NCBI GenBank assembly: GCA_013368325.1
Contig: JAACJK010000166.1
Location: forward strand, 795,461-859,460
From: Ephemerocybe angulata
Taxonomy: Eukaryota; Basidiomycota; Agaricomycetes; Agaricales; Psathyrellaceae
Length of the DNA: 64,000 nucleotides
Direction: 5' to 3'
In this document: positions 46,051-57,919 of the stretch, piece by piece
Layout of the letters: each line of letters begins with the position of its first letter
Position numbering within the stretch: position 1 is the stretch's first letter
Position numbers and translations under genes: made by a program
The notes under the pieces: generated by a model
What the model saw: only the letters and a program-made list of their open reading frames with translations
Told to the model about the DNA's origin: nothing
The model's database searches: none

Positions 46051-49000
46051 TTACGACCTGCCACCCTTCTTCTTCTTGTTCACGACCTTGAAGCCTCCCC
46101 ACTCAGGGGTGCTCGCCTTGGGAGTAGCCTTCACAACCTCGGCAATGGAGACAGGTTTGACGGCAGCCTTTCCTGCTGAGGTGCCAGACTTGCGGTTGGC
46201 AGCGTCGGCCTTGCGTTTGGCTACAAATTCAGCGGCGAAGCGACGTCCATCCAAAGTGGTGCTGTTGTAATAGATGGTCTCCTGGATGATTTCGATGGTG
46301 GTTGGGTCGGGATCGAGAGAGAACGACAGGAGCATCGAGATGATCTCTTCGACTATAACGAAGAGGTCAGTCCAAGATGCACAGTTGAAGAAGAGTACAA
46401 ACGCACCGTTGACACTGTTATTCAGCCCCTTCAATGACTCCGTTAACCACTTCAAAAATTCATGCGAAGGGGATACGGGGAAGTCTTCGACTTTACCGCC
46501 GGACGGCACGACGGTTGCCTTGACTGCCGACGTCTGGGCGGGGCGGAGCGCGGACGGGCCATTGCTTCGGACTGAAGCTGAAGAAGCAACAGAAGCAAGA
46601 GTTGGGCGGGGAGGTGCAGTTGCAGGTGAGCTTGCCTTTCCACTGGACCCTACGGTGACCCAAGCGCTATTGGTTGGGGCAGTGGTGGGAGACGCGGCCT
46701 AGGGATGGTGTATGGATAGTCAGTACAAGAATTACAGGATCCAGGAGATGCCTGCTAACCTTGGCAGTGGACTCAGCGTAGGCTCGCTTTGCGGCAGCTG
46801 CAGCAACAGTTTCCTTAGTGGCAGTCTTCTTCCGCCTCTCCTCTTCCTCCTGGATCTCCTTCATGGTCTTCTTCACGACGGAAGTCTTGGGCGCGTTAGT
46901 CCACACGGGGGGAGAAACAGGGCTGACAGGAGTTCCCGATGCAGAAGCGCTCTCCTTCGCAAACGAAGCAGTTCGCCCGCCGGTTTGAGATGTCGGAAGG
47001 CCCCAGGAAGCTGTGAAGGGTTGCACGTCGTCTTTCGAATCCGAAGAAACAGAAGCAGACGCCGCCAGTCGGCTTGCCCGCTCCTTTTCTTCCTTTGACT
47101 TGCGAACCTCTGCCGCCTTGGCCTCGGCCTCCTGGATTTCACGCAAGCTGACGGTGGTACCTCCAGCCTTGGTCCTTTTCTTGTCGTCTTTCGCCCAAGG
47201 AGCCTTCTGGGTGGCCGGGGTGGCCGGCGATGGAGTCGGAGAATCGGCAGGTGTCGAGGTAGAAGTGGCCGAAGCGGGAGCAGGGGGAGGGGGAGGAGCA
47301 GAGGACTTCGACTTCTTCGACTTGGGGGCCGGGGTTGGAGTAGATTCGACGGCCGAGGAAGCAGCCGGAGGAGCTAAAGCTTCAGGTTCAACGGGGACAT
47401 CATGAGACTCCGCAGGTTCCTCGTCGAGCTTCGGCAGCTTGGCGACTTCAGGCTCAACGGGTGCGGCCCAAGGTGTTTCGAGAACACCTTGCGATGCAAG
47501 TACCCATGGCGAAGCGTCCCTGGGAACCGCAGGCTGCGCGGATGGAGCAGGCTGGGGTTGACCCCATGGAGACGACTGAGAGGATGCGGTAGGGACTGAG
47601 GTGTTGATGGTGGTGGGATGAGTAGAGTCGAATAGTCCTTGGCGTCGAGCAGTAGATTCGGCAGAGGAGTCCCAAGCAACGGGAGCGATGCCTTGCCCTT
47701 CCTGGTGCGAGGGGTACTCGCCCGACGGCTTCGCTTCGGAAGGGGTAATGGGTTGCTGGTACTGTTGGGTGTCATAACCTTGGGGGTTGTTTCCATAATT
47801 CTGCTGCTCGTTGGCGATGGCTCCGTTGTGCGCGTTGAACTGGTGATTGGGTGTGAGCTGACCTAGATCGGCCCCGCCATAGAGGAGGGGGTTGATGACT
47901 TGATTAGGGAGTTGGGTGTTAAACGCAGGCTGAGGATACGCCCCAGTATTGTAGGCGCCTGAGTATGCAGCAGCGAAGGGGTCGTGCGTAGGGGTGCCCC
48001 AGGGCGACGACTGCACAGTATTGTATTGGTTAGGGAATCCGTGTCCGTTGTTAGCAAAGCCTTGGTGTCCGATCATGTTGCCGTAGGAAGGTGAGTGGAG
48101 TCGATTAGGGTCATGGAAGTCTTGAAGATGATGCGTTCTTCGCAATCCGCCGATGTCCAGTCCTCCCGCAACTCCAGCAAAGCCAAGTCCGCCTACGGCA
48201 TCGCCGATGTAAGAATGCCCATTGCCTGACATTCCACCAAAGGCGAGAGGGTCGGGAGAGTTGTTTCCGAAGTGTCCAATAGATGAAGAAGGGGAGTCAG
48301 AAGGATTGGAACCGTTGAACGAGTCCAAGGTGCTGCTACGCAGAGACCGAATTGGAGCAGGCTGATATGGGTTGTTGAAGATGTTGTCCGGTGGCTGTGT
48401 CAGGGCGTGCACAGGTGAGGCTTCTCGTTTCGACAATCCAGGAGGCCCGATGGGTCGCAGAGGAGACAAGAAAACGAGCTTATCGTTAGTCGTCCGCTGG
48501 ATCAACTCTGCGACCGTCATCCAATTAGAGTCATATTGGACTCGCTTCATTGGGAGCTCAGCAGCAAAATATCCATCGTCAAACCACTTCTGCATGAGAT
48601 CGGCTCGGAAAGGTCCTTGGAAAGTTGCATATTAGGACTTGTTCGACGACATTGCACATTGCCTCACCTTGAATGTTCCCAGCAGGGTCCTTGTACGACC
48701 ATTCCACAGCAGCAAGGTCCTTCGGCTCCGTCGGTTGATTCGATATAGCGTTGCCCACAGCACCGTTGACTTGGGTATTACCAGGATTTCCCTGGTCGCG
48801 AGATGAGGGATCGGGGGTTGAGGGGCTGTCCACCGCGGATCCACCTCTACCATGTTCGCCATTGGTATCAACGCCTTCGCGTCCTCCCCCCTGTGCCCCC
48901 TTATCGCCACTGTCTACACTAAGACCCCCACTAGAATCACGACTGATAGCACCGGGCCTAGTAGCTTCAGAGATACGGCGCCTGGAGCTCCAAGATTCCC

Positions 49001-49764
49001 CAGCGCCAAGCACCCCATCGAAACCTCCTCCGTTAAAACCCTGACGAACACGAGGAGAAGGTAGTCCTGGGTTTCGCGTTGTAAGGCTTGGAGATTGAAG
49101 AGCTGAGAGAGACGTCTTCCGAGTTAGGGTGGGTACGGTCGGGGAGTCTTCAATCGACCTCGTGTAAGATGATGCCTTCAATGATGAACGAGAAACCACA
49201 CACCTGCATTGCTGTCACGACGCTTGAGACCGGAATAGCGCTCACGAAGGGGGCTTCCATTAGTCGAGGGTGACTGGTGGAGACGGGGGCGCTCCGTCCC
49301 TAGAGTGGACAGATTCAACGGAGATAAAAAGTCTGTGGACTGACGCCGACGGAGGTCGGAATTCAGAGGACCCGCGAAGAGCTTGGTGGCATATAAGTGG
49401 AATGCCAGGCACGATTCGTCGAACTCACCTTTTTCTCCCCTTCTCCCATGTCCTTCAGTCCGACGGGGTCACTGCCAATTTCCCGAACGACCCCGTCCCA
49501 TCGTTCTACCTCCAATCCCAAACTGCCCTTGGGGGAGTCTTTGTAGATACGAAGAAGCTCCTCCTTGGTGTAACGGAAAGGATGTCCCTCATCTTGTTTT
49601 TCGTTTTGACTGGTCGGTATCGCAGACACCAAAGCCGAATAGGTGGAGGTCGCCGATTGCAAATTACTTGCGGGTGGGGGCGAAGGCGGAGCCTGAGGAC
49701 GTGCCTGGGGCTGCTGCTTGGCACGCATCCATTCAGGACCGAAGTGCATGGTAGTAGTAGACAT
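46051..49764 (-). CDS. GYF-domain protein (Smy2/Syh1-like)
   Basis: Protein of about 1,100 residues, largely disordered. Exon 1 starts MSTTTMHFGPEWMRAKQQ and includes the conserved LIKE-type RYTKEELLRIYKD motif. The GYF domain lies roughly at residues 310-370. It is split by an intron near 48602-48664: WSYKDPAGNIQG, then PFRADLMQKWFDDGYF and ELPMKRV. Then follow Asn/Gln/Pro-rich sequence, an Ala/Lys/Glu-rich coiled stretch (LREIQEAEAKAAEVRKSKEEKE; MKEIQEEEERRKK), and a conserved C-terminus (FLKWLTESLKGLNNSVN, EFVAKRKADAANRKSG, WGGFKVVNKKKKGG). Fungal GYF proteins bind proline-rich ligands and link to mRNA repression and ER-Golgi transport (family knowledge). The KEELL motif and 'FKVV.KKKK' end support the GIGYF/Smy2 group. 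The stop is at 46051. Confidence 0.9.
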
Positions 49765-50037
49765 TGTGTGTGTCGAGAGGGTGTGGATAGATCGAGAGCT
49801 CTGAGAGCAGATCGCGGATTTACTTTTCGCAAAAAAGTTGAAGGCAAGTTGTGAGGGAGGGCAAATCACACGTGGAAATTATTTGACACGGCTTGCTGCT
49901 TTTCCTCTTTAGGGTCTGCTCGATCGACCTCGTTCCGCCTCGCACAAAAAATAAATTAAGATACAGCAGTGCTGTTGTTCTACGCAGGCTTAATCTACAA
50001 CACAGTACATAACAGCTTTCGGCCGTCAGTTCACTCA
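49765..50037. promoter_or_regulatory. GYF-gene promoter and transporter 3' region
   Basis: Short spacer between two minus-strand genes. No recognised elements beyond AT-rich sequence around 49945-49965. Confidence 0.4.
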
Positions 50038-52361
50038 TCACAACTGCTTTAACCGCCATGCTGAAGTCGGAAGTGCTGCGGGAAAAAGCCGTAAGAAATT
50101 TGATCCAGGAAAGCGACGCTCATCAACCGACCTTGCAATTTTCGTGCTGCAGGCACAATGAAGCCTATGAGGAACAGAACTCCGAAGCCCATGCAAACTG
50201 TGGTGACGATGTAATATCCGTCGCGTTCGATGACACAGTTGCCGCCGATGGATTTGCAATGATGCTTCCCAACCTCTGTAACACATTCCTTGGCTACATC
50301 ATGGTAGTCAGAAACGGAGACCTCAATAGCTTGACAACCATACCTTTTATAAGGATCTTGGAACCAGCATCCGGGATTTCGCAGTTGGCAATGGTGAAGA
50401 GATCGACCCCCTTGAGGACAAACCACTTGGGCCACGTTCCACCCAAATTCGTGAAAGTATTCAAAAGCTGTGTGTGTCACAGCCATTTAGCGATGCAGTT
50501 AGGAGTGGGTCGCGTTTCACGTACCGTCATGTAAGTACCGCCAATCAAGGGGTCTGACACACGTGTATGGAAGGCAGAAATACCAACGAATTGCACGGTT
50601 CTGCGAGACGGGGGTTAGCAAGCAAATCAGTGAGCGCACTGGAGAGACTTACGAAGTAAAGGAGGAGATGACAGTGAAAGCAATCAAGTAGGTAAAGAAA
50701 CCTCCAGAAATCGGTGGCTTGGGAAACCAGTGCACGGTGAGCACCGAGATCACCCCAAAGAGGTACCTCGGCCAGAACGCATACAACCATGGTCGCAGCG
50801 GCTTATCGCCTCTGGACCATTTAGCGGCGAGCCATCCTCCCAATATTTGGAACGGGAAATCGATGAGGACTGCTACAGCAAGGTCTTCACGTTTCAAGCC
50901 CTTCTCAACCATCTTGAGAGAGGTTGCCTCGTGAGCCACGAAGCCGATCTTGGCGAACAAGTGAACCATAACAAGGAGTTGAACGTCTATGGCCTTATCA
51001 GCCCGAGTTTTACGAAGCAGGGGGGATCCAACGTACGCTTAAGCTTGCAGATAGTCCAGATAGTCTTGTAGACACCTTTGATACTCATATCGGCTTCGGT
51101 GGCAGCCTCCTTGTCCTGATACGATTGTGAGTCTCTGATAGAAATCACTATCGCACACCAACTTACCTCTTTCTTGAAGAAAAGTAGCCACACAGTGACA
51201 GTATAACAGATCACACTCCAGAACCGGAGGTAAGCGCCCAAGGTCAATACAGGAAGGCCCCATTTGTGCCTAAAGAAAGACATGAGTGAGAATGAAGAGG
51301 AGGCATATTGCGTTACTTACGCGAACGCTTCGCTGTTGAATGCAAGGAAGACAGTAAAGGACGCGAAGAAACCAGTGTTGAGTCCAATAGTCTGGCAAGT
51401 TGATGCGTATGAAAGGCAATCTTGGGACAAGAGGGTAAGCGCCCAACCTAATAACATGGCATTAGTTGGTGCGTATCGAAATGGCGCATGTCATTACCGT
51501 CCACTGCAATGTCTGCATAGAACCATTAATATTTGATAATGAAATATAAAAAGGATTTAGACCAACCTTGGGTCGCCGAGAAGGACACCAACATCGTGAA
51601 AATGACGGTGAGCTCGGTCAGATTTTTGGAAGGCTGTGGAGGAGGTCAGAGCTCGGCTTAGAGTATTCAACGTTAGCAACGCACATCTTCCATGAGTTTC
51701 TCGACATTAAGAGAGATGTAAAGCATTAAGCTGCCCACGATGAGCTGCATTGGGATAATCCACGATTTTCTGCGACCGATACGCTTGAAGAAGATGGCGT
51801 CGACTATGGGCGACCATAGCAGCTTAAGGGAATAAGGGTAGCTAGAAAGAGCGAATGTGGCCAGTTGGGAGTAGGATAGATGTTCTTTCAAAATGAATGG
51901 GACGGATCCTGCAGAGGGGTCAGTCGTAGACTTGAGAAGAATCTTGGCGCATCACATACCGAGAGCAAGTCCCAGCTAATTGACACCAGTTATGATGAGC
52001 TCATAGCCCCTCGTAGAGAGTAACACAACGTACCGGAACGCCCTGGATAAGGTCTACAGCACATGTAAGTCCCATAAACTACAGGTAGGTCCTGACAGTA
52101 ATTCTCACATAGTACACAGAGAAGCACCATGCTTCTCTTGTCTTTTGCTGATATCGGCTTCTTCAGAGCGGCATGCTCAACAGGTTCGTCAACATCCCTG
52201 TCTGCCTGATACCGCTCCTCCTCGTTCAGGAGCTCCATCTCGACGTCGGACCCCTCATCCTCCACGGCAACACGGGGGGTCTTGGGAGTACGTGGCGATA
52301 TATGAATGCTGTTGAGCGACGACGTTACCGCCATGGGAGCTGGTCCAGCTTTGCGCGGCAT
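50038..52361 (-). CDS. Acetyl-CoA transporter, SLC33A1/AT-1 family
   Basis: Protein of about 590 residues with about twelve membrane helices. The disordered N-terminus MPRKAGPAPMAVTSSLN is followed by the family motifs: PLGLALGSVPFILKEHLSYSQL, SYPYSLKLLWSPIVDAIFF, RRKSWIIPMQ, the hallmark DIAVDGWALTLLS, and LNTGFFASFTVFLAFNSEAF. KIGFVAHEATSLKMVEKGLKREDLA, QFVGISAFHTRVSDPLIGGTY, and TLLNTFTNLGGTWPKWF come next. The C-terminus is best read as FIVPAARKLQ spliced (about 50079-50133) to ALPTSAWRLKQL with the stop at 50038, because RxLQxLPxSxWR is the usual family ending. Reading through the intron would give a different tail stopping at 50049. Imports acetyl-CoA into the ER/Golgi for protein or glycan acetylation (family knowledge). 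Confidence 0.9.
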
Positions 52362-53483
52362 TCCCTCTGATAGTTAGAAGAGAGATTCCACTTGCTCACA
52401 GGCCAAAGAAACACGGAAGATAAAGACAAGCTGTTGGCTGGCACACCGTCCTCAGCGGTACACGTCGAGCAATTGGGCCACGTGGTCGAGATCAATGATT
52501 GATCGAAATTAGCAGCACTCCCACCTGTTTCAGTTCCTCGGCTATCACGGACAACGCGCCTGCTCGCCCCACTTCCGTCTCATCTTGCTTCAAACATTGC
52601 ACTATCATCGTATGGCTTATTTGAGCACGCCTGAGCCTCCTCAGGCCTCCTCATACTGATAATATATCAGCGAACAGCTAACCCTACCTTATGATTCCAG
52701 CCCTGAGCCGTCCTATCACATCCCTTTGGTTCGTGCTGCATTACTATAAGGGTCTTGCACTCGAGGTGCTCGTCTGTCGCAAGCCCTCCGCATTTATAGC
52801 GGATGAGCTCGGCGCACTGCATACTACTAGACCAATTTGATGGATAGAAGTCCAGCCGACGAGAGCTTGCGGTTCTCAAAGCTATGGTTAGGTCGGCTGA
52901 CCCGACTCTCTGATATCATGGTTTCCAACTATCAGGCGACTTGGGAAGTCTTAGGCAGATATCTTTGCGTGGTTATAGAAAGCGCATGATGGCAGCACTG
53001 TTTACGGCCTTTTTGTGTATAGCGGGAACGATCGGTAGTCGCAACACCGGACTGTGCGAAAAAAGCCATCGGGGCATAATTGTACACGCCCTAGTAGTAG
53101 ATCTCGTATCCTAAGGCCAGACCCTCAACCGGAGCTGAAGTCGTCAAGGGATTTTAAGGTGTCCGCCCTCTGTGTTTACGACGCCAATTTAGCAGCCAAT
53201 TCCAGCATCTCTTCCTGCCTTATCAAGGGCTTGCAATGTATCCCTCCGTTTGGCCGCGGAAGGTTAATACAGGGTAGTCTCGCAAACCAGACTCTAGTAT
53301 CTGAGAAGAAGAGTTCGTTCTCACTTGATATAGAGTCTGGTCGATAACCCCGGTCTTGGCAGTGGGAGGGGGCTGAGTTTGAATAAATGATTTGTGTCAG
53401 CATGCCGAAGGGGGCCGAGATTGATGGTGCCCTGATAGGGGCGATTTAGATAGCGCGCTTGTATCGTCCGCCCATCTAGCAGT
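52362..53483. other. Gene-poor region
   Basis: Over 1.1 kb without a supported gene. The part next to 52361 should hold the transporter promoter. The rest shows no conserved protein in any frame. Together with the helicase fragment downstream it may be degraded repeat DNA. Only short, compositionally random ORFs are present. Confidence 0.5.
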
Positions 53484-54161
53484 ATGGATCCACCCCCTGG
53501 GGCCACGGATGAAGAATCGAACACATACAACACATTCAGGACACCCCAGCGCCACCCTAGTTCCCAGCAAATTCCCATCGCGCAGCCCGTTCCCGTCTCC
53601 GGAACCCAGTACCATTCTTCCCCCTGGAACGTCGCGTCTCCTTCACCCCTTCACTTCCCTGCAACTCCTGGCCAAGTCCCCTCTGGGCACTACCCCTACC
53701 CCTACCCAGTTTACGCCACCCCATGGCCCGCATACTCGGCTGCAATCCCGCCGTCACTCGGTCCCCCTTCCCCTGCACCGGCTGTTCCAGTTCTAGCTCG
53801 CGCAGGCTCGCCCACTGTCGACGACCTTTCACGTTTGCGGGATGGCGAGGAGAAGCTTTTTGCTGCTGGGTTGTTCCGAGGGATCATCTACAAAGGAAAC
53901 GGAAAGGGCAGGGACGATCGGTGGCGGCTAGGCTCGAGCTATGTCTTTCCGCACTCAGAGAAGGTCAATGCAGAGATGAGGGCGGCGATTGTGTACAGGT
54001 GCATGCGTCAGGCTGGATTCTCCTCTTTCGGCGAATTATTCGGCGCGAGGACCTTGAAAAGGTCGTTACCCAGGGCATCGGCTTCTCGTAGGGTATCCTC
54101 AGTTACGGAGAGGGCGTCGAGACCTACTGCCCTCGCAGTCTTTTCCTGTGGTCAACGTTAG
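53484..54161 (+). CDS. Proline-rich uncharacterised ORF, probably repeat-associated
   Basis: Open frame of 225 residues starting MDPPPGATDEESNTYNTFR. The first 100 residues are rich in Pro, Ser, Tyr and His (HYPYPYPVYATPWPAYS). A more structured second part reads LRDGEEKLFAAGLFRGIIYKGNGKGRDDRW...FPHSEKVNAEMRAAIVYRCMRQAGFSSFGELF. The helix 'IVYR.MRQAGF.SFGELF' resembles segments that precede transposon-linked domains in mushroom genomes (a memory-based impression only). Its 3' end overlaps the opposing helicase fragment by 38 bp. It could be a recent lineage-specific gene or an exon of repeat debris; an alternative is a 5' exon that splices onward. Confidence 0.45.
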   Translation: MDPPPGATDEESNTYNTFRTPQRHPSSQQIPIAQPVPVSGTQYHSSPWNVASPSPLHFPATPGQVPSGHYPYPYPVYATPWPAYSAAIPPSLGPPSPAPAVPVLARAGSPTVDDLSRLRDGEEKLFAAGLFRGIIYKGNGKGRDDRWRLGSSYVFPHSEKVNAEMRAAIVYRCMRQAGFSSFGELFGARTLKRSLPRASASRRVSSVTERASRPTALAVFSCGQR

Positions 54162-54459
54162 AGGTCAATTGACAAAATGTGCGAGAAGCGAGAAGTGTGC
54201 GCACCAATTGCTGGGCCAGGGCCTTCGTCGGCACAACAGCAATGCCAATACCCTCCTCAAGCTTCAATTTCGCGGCAATAAGCGGCGAAAGGAGTACGGT
54301 GGTCTTTCCTTCACCCGTTGCTATGGTCAGGAAGACGTCTTTTCCTTTGTATAGGTCCAGGGCATGCTGAAACTGGAAGGGTCGAAGTTTCTCAATCTTG
54401 AACGCGTCGCAGAGTCCGTCGTGGAGCCACCGGTCGGATTCTTCTCCAGAAGTCGCCAT
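54124..54459 (-). pseudogene. Truncated RecQ-like DEAD/DEAH helicase fragment
   Basis: 111-residue frame starting MATSGEESDRWLHDGLCDAF and continuing FKIEKLRPFQFQHALDLYKGKDVFL. It then has a Walker A variant ATGEGKTTV and motif Ia-like VVPTKALAQQLVR. This is the start of a superfamily-2 RecQ-type helicase (LRPFQ...Q...GKDVF...TG.GKT). Everything after motif Ia is missing: the DEAH box, motifs III-VI and the RecQ-CT region. The reading frame runs into unrelated sequence (TSNVDHRKRLRGQ) and stops. Such partial helicases are commonly scattered in mushroom genomes as parts of mobile or duplicated repeats, so a decayed copy is most likely. It overlaps the 3' end of the opposite ORF. Confidence 0.65.
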
Positions 54460-55216
54460 AGATAAGTTATAAAGGGTATATAGTCATTAGAAAGGGTATA
54501 AAAAGAGTGTGGAGGGTTAGGTTGTGAGTGTAAAGGCAAGAGACGTGTATTTCTGCTAGAGGCGCGCTTGCAATCACACTAATTAGGGATTGAGCCGTGT
54601 TCTTGGTTCGTGGCCGCGCGGCCGACATCAAATTTTCAAACTCCCTCCCCTCCTATGGTCTTGGCGCCAGGTACGGCTCAGACTAAATACAGGGCGCCTA
54701 TTTCTATCAACTTGCATTTGCTTCACTGACAGGCGCCTATGGAGGTGGAATCCACGCTGCTAGTGTTCTTGCTGGTTCATAAGTGAGAAATCATTCGACC
54801 TTTCGATGTTGCAGATATACTGATCACACGCTCTCCCCCAGAAACCACTTCCACAGACATATTGTCCGAATGATAAAATCATGTTGTATTGATTGATCAA
54901 ATTCTGTCGTCAGTTGAATTCTGGCGGTTCAAGTGTAAGGAATTGTACAGCGACCCTCTGGCCATTCTCCCATCTATGTTATAAGGATGATAAATTAATC
55001 TGGGCCATGCAATCCATTGTGCAATGTAAAGATAGGAAAGGGGGGAAACGAAAATAACGTAAAACCACGCTTGTGGTAGGTGAAGGGTGGCCATCCAGTG
55101 AAGGATGAGTCAGTAGGAACGTAAGGGTGGTCGTTCTTTAGCAATGTGAGCATCATCGTTCCGAGTCATGACTAAAGGGCGGGTATGAGTGGAACAGTAA
55201 GGAGGCGGCAACCACC
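54460..55216. other. intergenic region
   Basis: 757 bp between the helicase fragment and the ERG5 stop. A GGCGCC-containing pair of short repeats (caggcgcctat near 54697 and 54730) is the only structure noticed. No gene supported. Confidence 0.5.
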
Positions 55217-57064
55217 TCATGACTGTTCGCGGGGCGTGAACTTCAGCCGGCAGCCGTCTTTTGGGAACAGAGTCGCGATGATACTAAAACACCGGTGTCA
55301 GCCATGTGGACAGATATCTGAAGAAGAGGAGACCGATACTCACTCGACTTCGTAACTCTCGGGGGTGATGTCGTGTTCCCAAGTCATCATCGCAGTTGCG
55401 GTCGCGAGCACGAGGACCATGTTCATGGTCGCGTACTCGATACCGATGCACTTATGAGGGCCGCTTCCGAAGACGAGGTAGTTCTTGGGGTTTTGGTTGG
55501 CAGTGCTCTCGGGGTTCAACCACCGTTCAGGCTGGAATTGCTCGGGCTCGGGGTAGATTTCGGGATCATGAAGGGAGTTGAAGAACGAGGGGATAACCAT
55601 GCTGCCGGCGGGTGCGGTGTAGGTGTCGGACAAAGGGAAAGGCTTCTTCGCGAGGTAAGGAACCTAGAACAGAAGCCGCGGTAAGTTTCGGCATTGCAAT
55701 CACCGCACCTTCGTTGGGGCGACTTACCATTGTGACAGGGGGCTTCACACGCATGCTCTCCTTGACCACAGCCGAGAGATAGGGCATTTCGTCGAGCATG
55801 TCCAAAGTAAGGGGAGCATCCCAGTTTCCTTGACGGACGCGATCCTGTTCTTCGTGAACCTTCTTCATGATGTCGGGGCTGTCCGAGAGGTGTTGGAAGG
55901 CGTAGATAAGTCCACTGCTCATCGCATCCTGGGAGGCGAACAGGAAGGAGAGGATAACCATAGCCATCTCAGTGTCATTGAAGTCCCTGCGTCCCTTGTA
56001 ACCTTCGCCGTTGAGGATAGTGATCCATTCATCCAACATGCACTCGGGTTCGCTGCCTTGCGCCATGGCAATTTTGCTGTTGTGAGCCGCAAGCTCGAGC
56101 CAGTACATAGCACGTTTGCGGGCCTGGATAGCCTTGTAGACCTTGGTTCCGGGGAGGGCGAGAGGGAAGTTGACAAGTTCAAGAGCCTGGGTAATGAGCC
56201 AGTACTTGTCGTTGATTTCCTGGGCAGCCTCGTCGGGAAGATGATTTCCGCAGAATACACGAAGGGAAGTTTCCATGTTGAGTTCGCGGGCAGTCATCAT
56301 GATGGGCTGCGAACTGCCATCCTTTGCAACCTCGAGCCACTTGGTCAGGTGCTTGCGAGCAATAGACTCTTGTATGGGGAGATACATGCTGGGGAGGACG
56401 CCAAGTCAATACGCAGGTGGCGCCACAAATGATGCGACATACCCAAGGGCCCTGCGCGTGAAGAGCAGGTTGAGGCCGCGACGGTATTCGACATGGGATT
56501 TTCCAGTAAGGAACACCCTGGGATATGTAACCGTGTTAGAAATGGGAAACGCACAATCTCCGCGGAGAACGCACCAGTTATCAGGCCGGAGTACCTGCTT
56601 TGCGGAGTGGACGAGACAGGGCTCAGCGTATCCCGGGGAGTTTAGGATTTTGCGCGAATACTCGTTGGAGGAGGCCATGACGATGAAGCTAGATCGACGT
56701 TAGCCGACCAAGTTCTGGCGTGGCAGCAACATGCAACATACATATGGAACACGCTCACGACGCTAAGCGCGCCAGCATCCCACTGCTTCTTGTAGTTTTC
56801 AAGAGTGGGATTGAGAGAGTCGGCGAATTTTCCGATAATGGGAATGGTCCATCTTGCGCCAGGAAGGTGGCGTTTTCTTGTGCGGTAGACAATCTGCTCA
56901 AGGACGAGCAGGGAAATCACGACAGCGCCAGTGGTGTAGAGCCATGTCGCAGACTCGCCGCGGGAGAGCTTGAGGAAGGAAGGTGCGTTGAAAGCGTAGG
57001 AGGGTGCGGCGGTGTTGGCGGGGACAGACGCAGAGGCCGAGCGGTACAGCAGATTAAAGGCCAT
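55217..57064 (-). CDS. ERG5: Sterol C-22 desaturase, cytochrome P450 CYP61 (Erg5)
   Basis: Complete P450 of about 525 residues in about seven exons. The N-terminus MAFNLLYRSASAS leads to a membrane anchor (TTGAVVISLLVLEQIVY) and the proline-rich hinge HLPGARWTIPIIG. Features point to CYP61, not CYP51: VFLTGKSHVEYRRGLNLLFTRRALG, the I-helix FLFASQDAMSSGLIYAFQHLSD, the ExxR helix KESMRVKPP, ERWLNPES, and the heme loop FGSGPHKCIG. The C-terminus is FPKDGCRLKFTPREQS, stop at 55217-55219. It introduces the C-22 double bond in the ergosterol side chain at the ER (family knowledge). All core P450 motifs are present, including the heme Cys. It lies 18 kb from the sterol glucosyltransferase gene; no functional coupling is implied. 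Confidence 0.94.
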
Positions 57065-57919
57065 GGCGTCTGGGAGAAGGGACAACTTCAAGTCAAAGTC
57101 CAACGCCAAAATATGGCACGATACTATTAATACCCCCAATTTCTTTTTTGTCAGCAGCCAATCATGAAAGCGCGACTTTGCCGACTCGAATTCCATTCGG
57201 CTCTGTCCGGCTCAGATCGGGGCTTGGCGTCTCCGGCATGCCGCCACGGCCAGATGCCGTGTGCTGCCGGGCCCCCTCGAGCCTCGAGCCAAGCCAATGC
57301 CCCAGATTGGCCCCAGAGTCGAGAGCACATGCATAAGCATATCTGCGTCAGGGCCCCGCGTGCCGCCGGCCCATCCGACGGTCTGCAGAGTCCATGCGCA
57401 GCGAGGAGACGCTCGAAGTGGTGGTCGAGAGGAAAGAAAGCATTGGGATATGGAATCCATTCCCCTGCTTCTTATATTTTTCCAAAGGCGCCGTGTGGCA
57501 CCGCCCCGCCGCCCAGGGCGCTCTTCGGGGTTCCTGGTGCCGATCATTGCCATGGGTCGATCATCTAGCCGAGAACTTTAGCGCTCGTACGAATCCCTGA
57601 CGCCATTCAAAGGGAACTTCCCTCGGATGCTGCCCAGTCTCTCACCCAGAGACTCGGAGAGCAGCACCTAGTAGGTATTTCCGCGCTTTTGCCGCCATTT
57701 AACCTTTACTTCTCTCGAGCCTACCCAGAATTAAGCGCTCGAGGGATCCAAACAACCACATACCCGGGTTGCCATTCACGTCACGACCAGCGCTCGCTGT
57801 CACCCCTTTGTCCGGTCAATGTCCCGCACCTTTGCGGCGGGTCCGCCTGTAACAGGGTCCGCAGCCCACAATAGCAGGTGTCGTAAACCACGCCCGTTGC
57901 TTCTTCTCGCCCAAGAGCC
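57065..57919. promoter_or_regulatory. GC-rich divergent intergenic region
   Basis: 855 bp between the divergent ERG5 and membrane-protein genes. The middle (57200-57420) is very GC-rich with gggcccc/ccctcgag patches. The ERG5 side is AT-rich near 57120-57150. No sterol-response element can be named with confidence. No ORF shows coding character. Confidence 0.45.

Noticed and set aside
54124..54459. Telomere-linked helicase gene marking a chromosome end
   Set aside because: Only the first 90 or so residues of a helicase remain, no telomeric repeats are present, and housekeeping genes lie on both sides.
30704..57064. Secondary-metabolite cluster (dioxygenase, P450, transporters)
   Set aside because: The P450 is the sterol enzyme Erg5, the ABC protein is peroxisomal, the other transporter is an acetyl-CoA carrier, and the genes are scattered among housekeeping genes with no synthase or terpene cyclase.
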